Positions 5,708-6,037 of a DNA stretch of 6,037 nucleotides are shown here, piece by piece. The notes beneath the pieces are model-generated. The model searched no databases. It was not told the DNA's origin and saw only the letters and a program-made list of their open reading frames with translations. How positions within the stretch are numbered: position 1 is the stretch's first letter; every line of letters starts with the position of its first letter. The DNA lies in assembly GCA_946055445.1 (NCBI GenBank), contig CAMGGF010000086.1:1-6037 (forward strand). The letters are read 5' to 3'. The position numbers were made by a program, and so were the translations under genes. Source of the DNA: an uncultured Ruminococcus sp. Lineage in GTDB: Bacteria > Bacillota > Clostridia > Oscillospirales > Acutalibacteraceae.

Positions 5708-6037
5708 TTATTGATTTCTTAAATCCACAACCCGTTTCGCCTTACCGACAAAACGCTCTATCGTATTCGGTTCCACAATGCTGACTTTGCACTGAATACC
5801 GAGCACGGTATGAATATTATGTTTAATACTGTTTTGCAGTTCCTGAATTTTGCCGAAACTTTCCAAAAGAGATGTATCGGAGAGTTCCACCTGGATTTCC
5901 AAAGTATCGGCAAAGCCCTCGCGGCGTACAATCAACTGATAATGAGGACTTACCTTGTCCATACCGATCAGGACGCTTTCAATCTGCGACGGGAACACAT
6001 TCACCCCGCGGATTTTCAGCATATCGTCGCTTCTGCC
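5708..6037 (-). CDS. Second arylacetate-CoA ligase (PaaK family), C-terminal part only
   Basis: Only the last 109 residues lie in the window; the gene runs off the right edge in the 5' direction. The visible part is the C-terminal swivelling domain of a PaaK-type AMP-forming ligase. It begins at the hinge GRSDDMLKIRGVNVFPSQIE and continues to VGKAKRVVDLRNQ, where the Lys of VGKA aligns with the adenylation lysine of the downstream ligase. The Met codon at 6022 is internal to the hinge and is not a start. The fragment is clearly paralogous to the complete ligase at 2061-3365 but diverged: outside the hinge only scattered residues agree. Before the lysine it has IERFVGKA where the other copy has LPRSEGKA. 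It precedes iorA by 14 nt and is probably an earlier gene of the same operon. Two ligases may cover different aryl acids, but this is inferred. Confidence 0.93.
   Translation of the reverse strand, partial: GRSDDMLKIRGVNVFPSQIESVLIGMDKVSPHYQLIVRREGFADTLEIQVELSDTSLLESFGKIQELQNSIKHNIHTVLGIQCKVSIVEPNTIERFVGKAKRVVDLRNQ

Noticed and set aside
1..6037. CRISPR array, insertion sequence, phage or toxin-antitoxin system.
   Set aside because: No repeat-spacer pattern, transposase, terminal repeats or second small partner gene next to the XRE gene is present. The window reads as metabolic and cell-envelope genes.

Overview
The window most likely comes from an anaerobic, low-to-moderate GC Firmicute of the class Clostridia. 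This is inferred from strong AGGAGG ribosome binding sites, AT-rich intergenic DNA, ferredoxin-dependent 2-oxoacid metabolism and the arrangement of the indolepyruvate oxidoreductase genes. No marker here fixes the genus.

Layout. Positions 1-184 are an AT-rich leader with an extended -10 promoter for a short XRE-type helix-turn-helix regulator (185-445, + strand). It converges on a minus-strand gene for a divergent MreB-like actin homologue (484-1506), and both share a perfect 13-bp bidirectional terminator (444-473). The mreB-like gene has its own good promoter (1542-1570). A second perfect 13-bp terminator hairpin (1582-1611) separates it from a minus-strand operon filling the rest of the window. 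In transcription order that operon holds an arylacetate-CoA ligase cut by the window edge (5708-6037), iorA (3960-5693), iorB (3380-3958), a second complete phenylacetate-CoA ligase of the PaaK family (2061-3365) and a tandem ACT-domain protein (1623-2048). Gaps of 1 to 14 bp, and ribosome binding sites that overlap the preceding gene's end, argue for one transcript. Its promoter lies beyond the right edge.

How the genes work together. IorAB interconverts aryl pyruvates (indolepyruvate, phenylpyruvate, 4-hydroxyphenylpyruvate), CoA and oxidised ferredoxin with aryl-acetyl-CoA, CO2 and reduced ferredoxin. The two AMP-forming ligases connect aryl-acetyl-CoA with free arylacetates. Together they could salvage arylacetates into aromatic amino acids by reductive carboxylation, or take part in aromatic amino acid fermentation. 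The ACT protein is a plausible amino acid sensor for the module. This is a known type of gene cluster rather than a new system.

The less ordinary points are the presence of two ligases around one IorAB, an orphan MreB paralogue with an altered phosphate-2 motif (Asp to Asn and Thr to Ala), and three GTTC-type boxes spaced by near-integral helical turns around the XRE gene's promoter.
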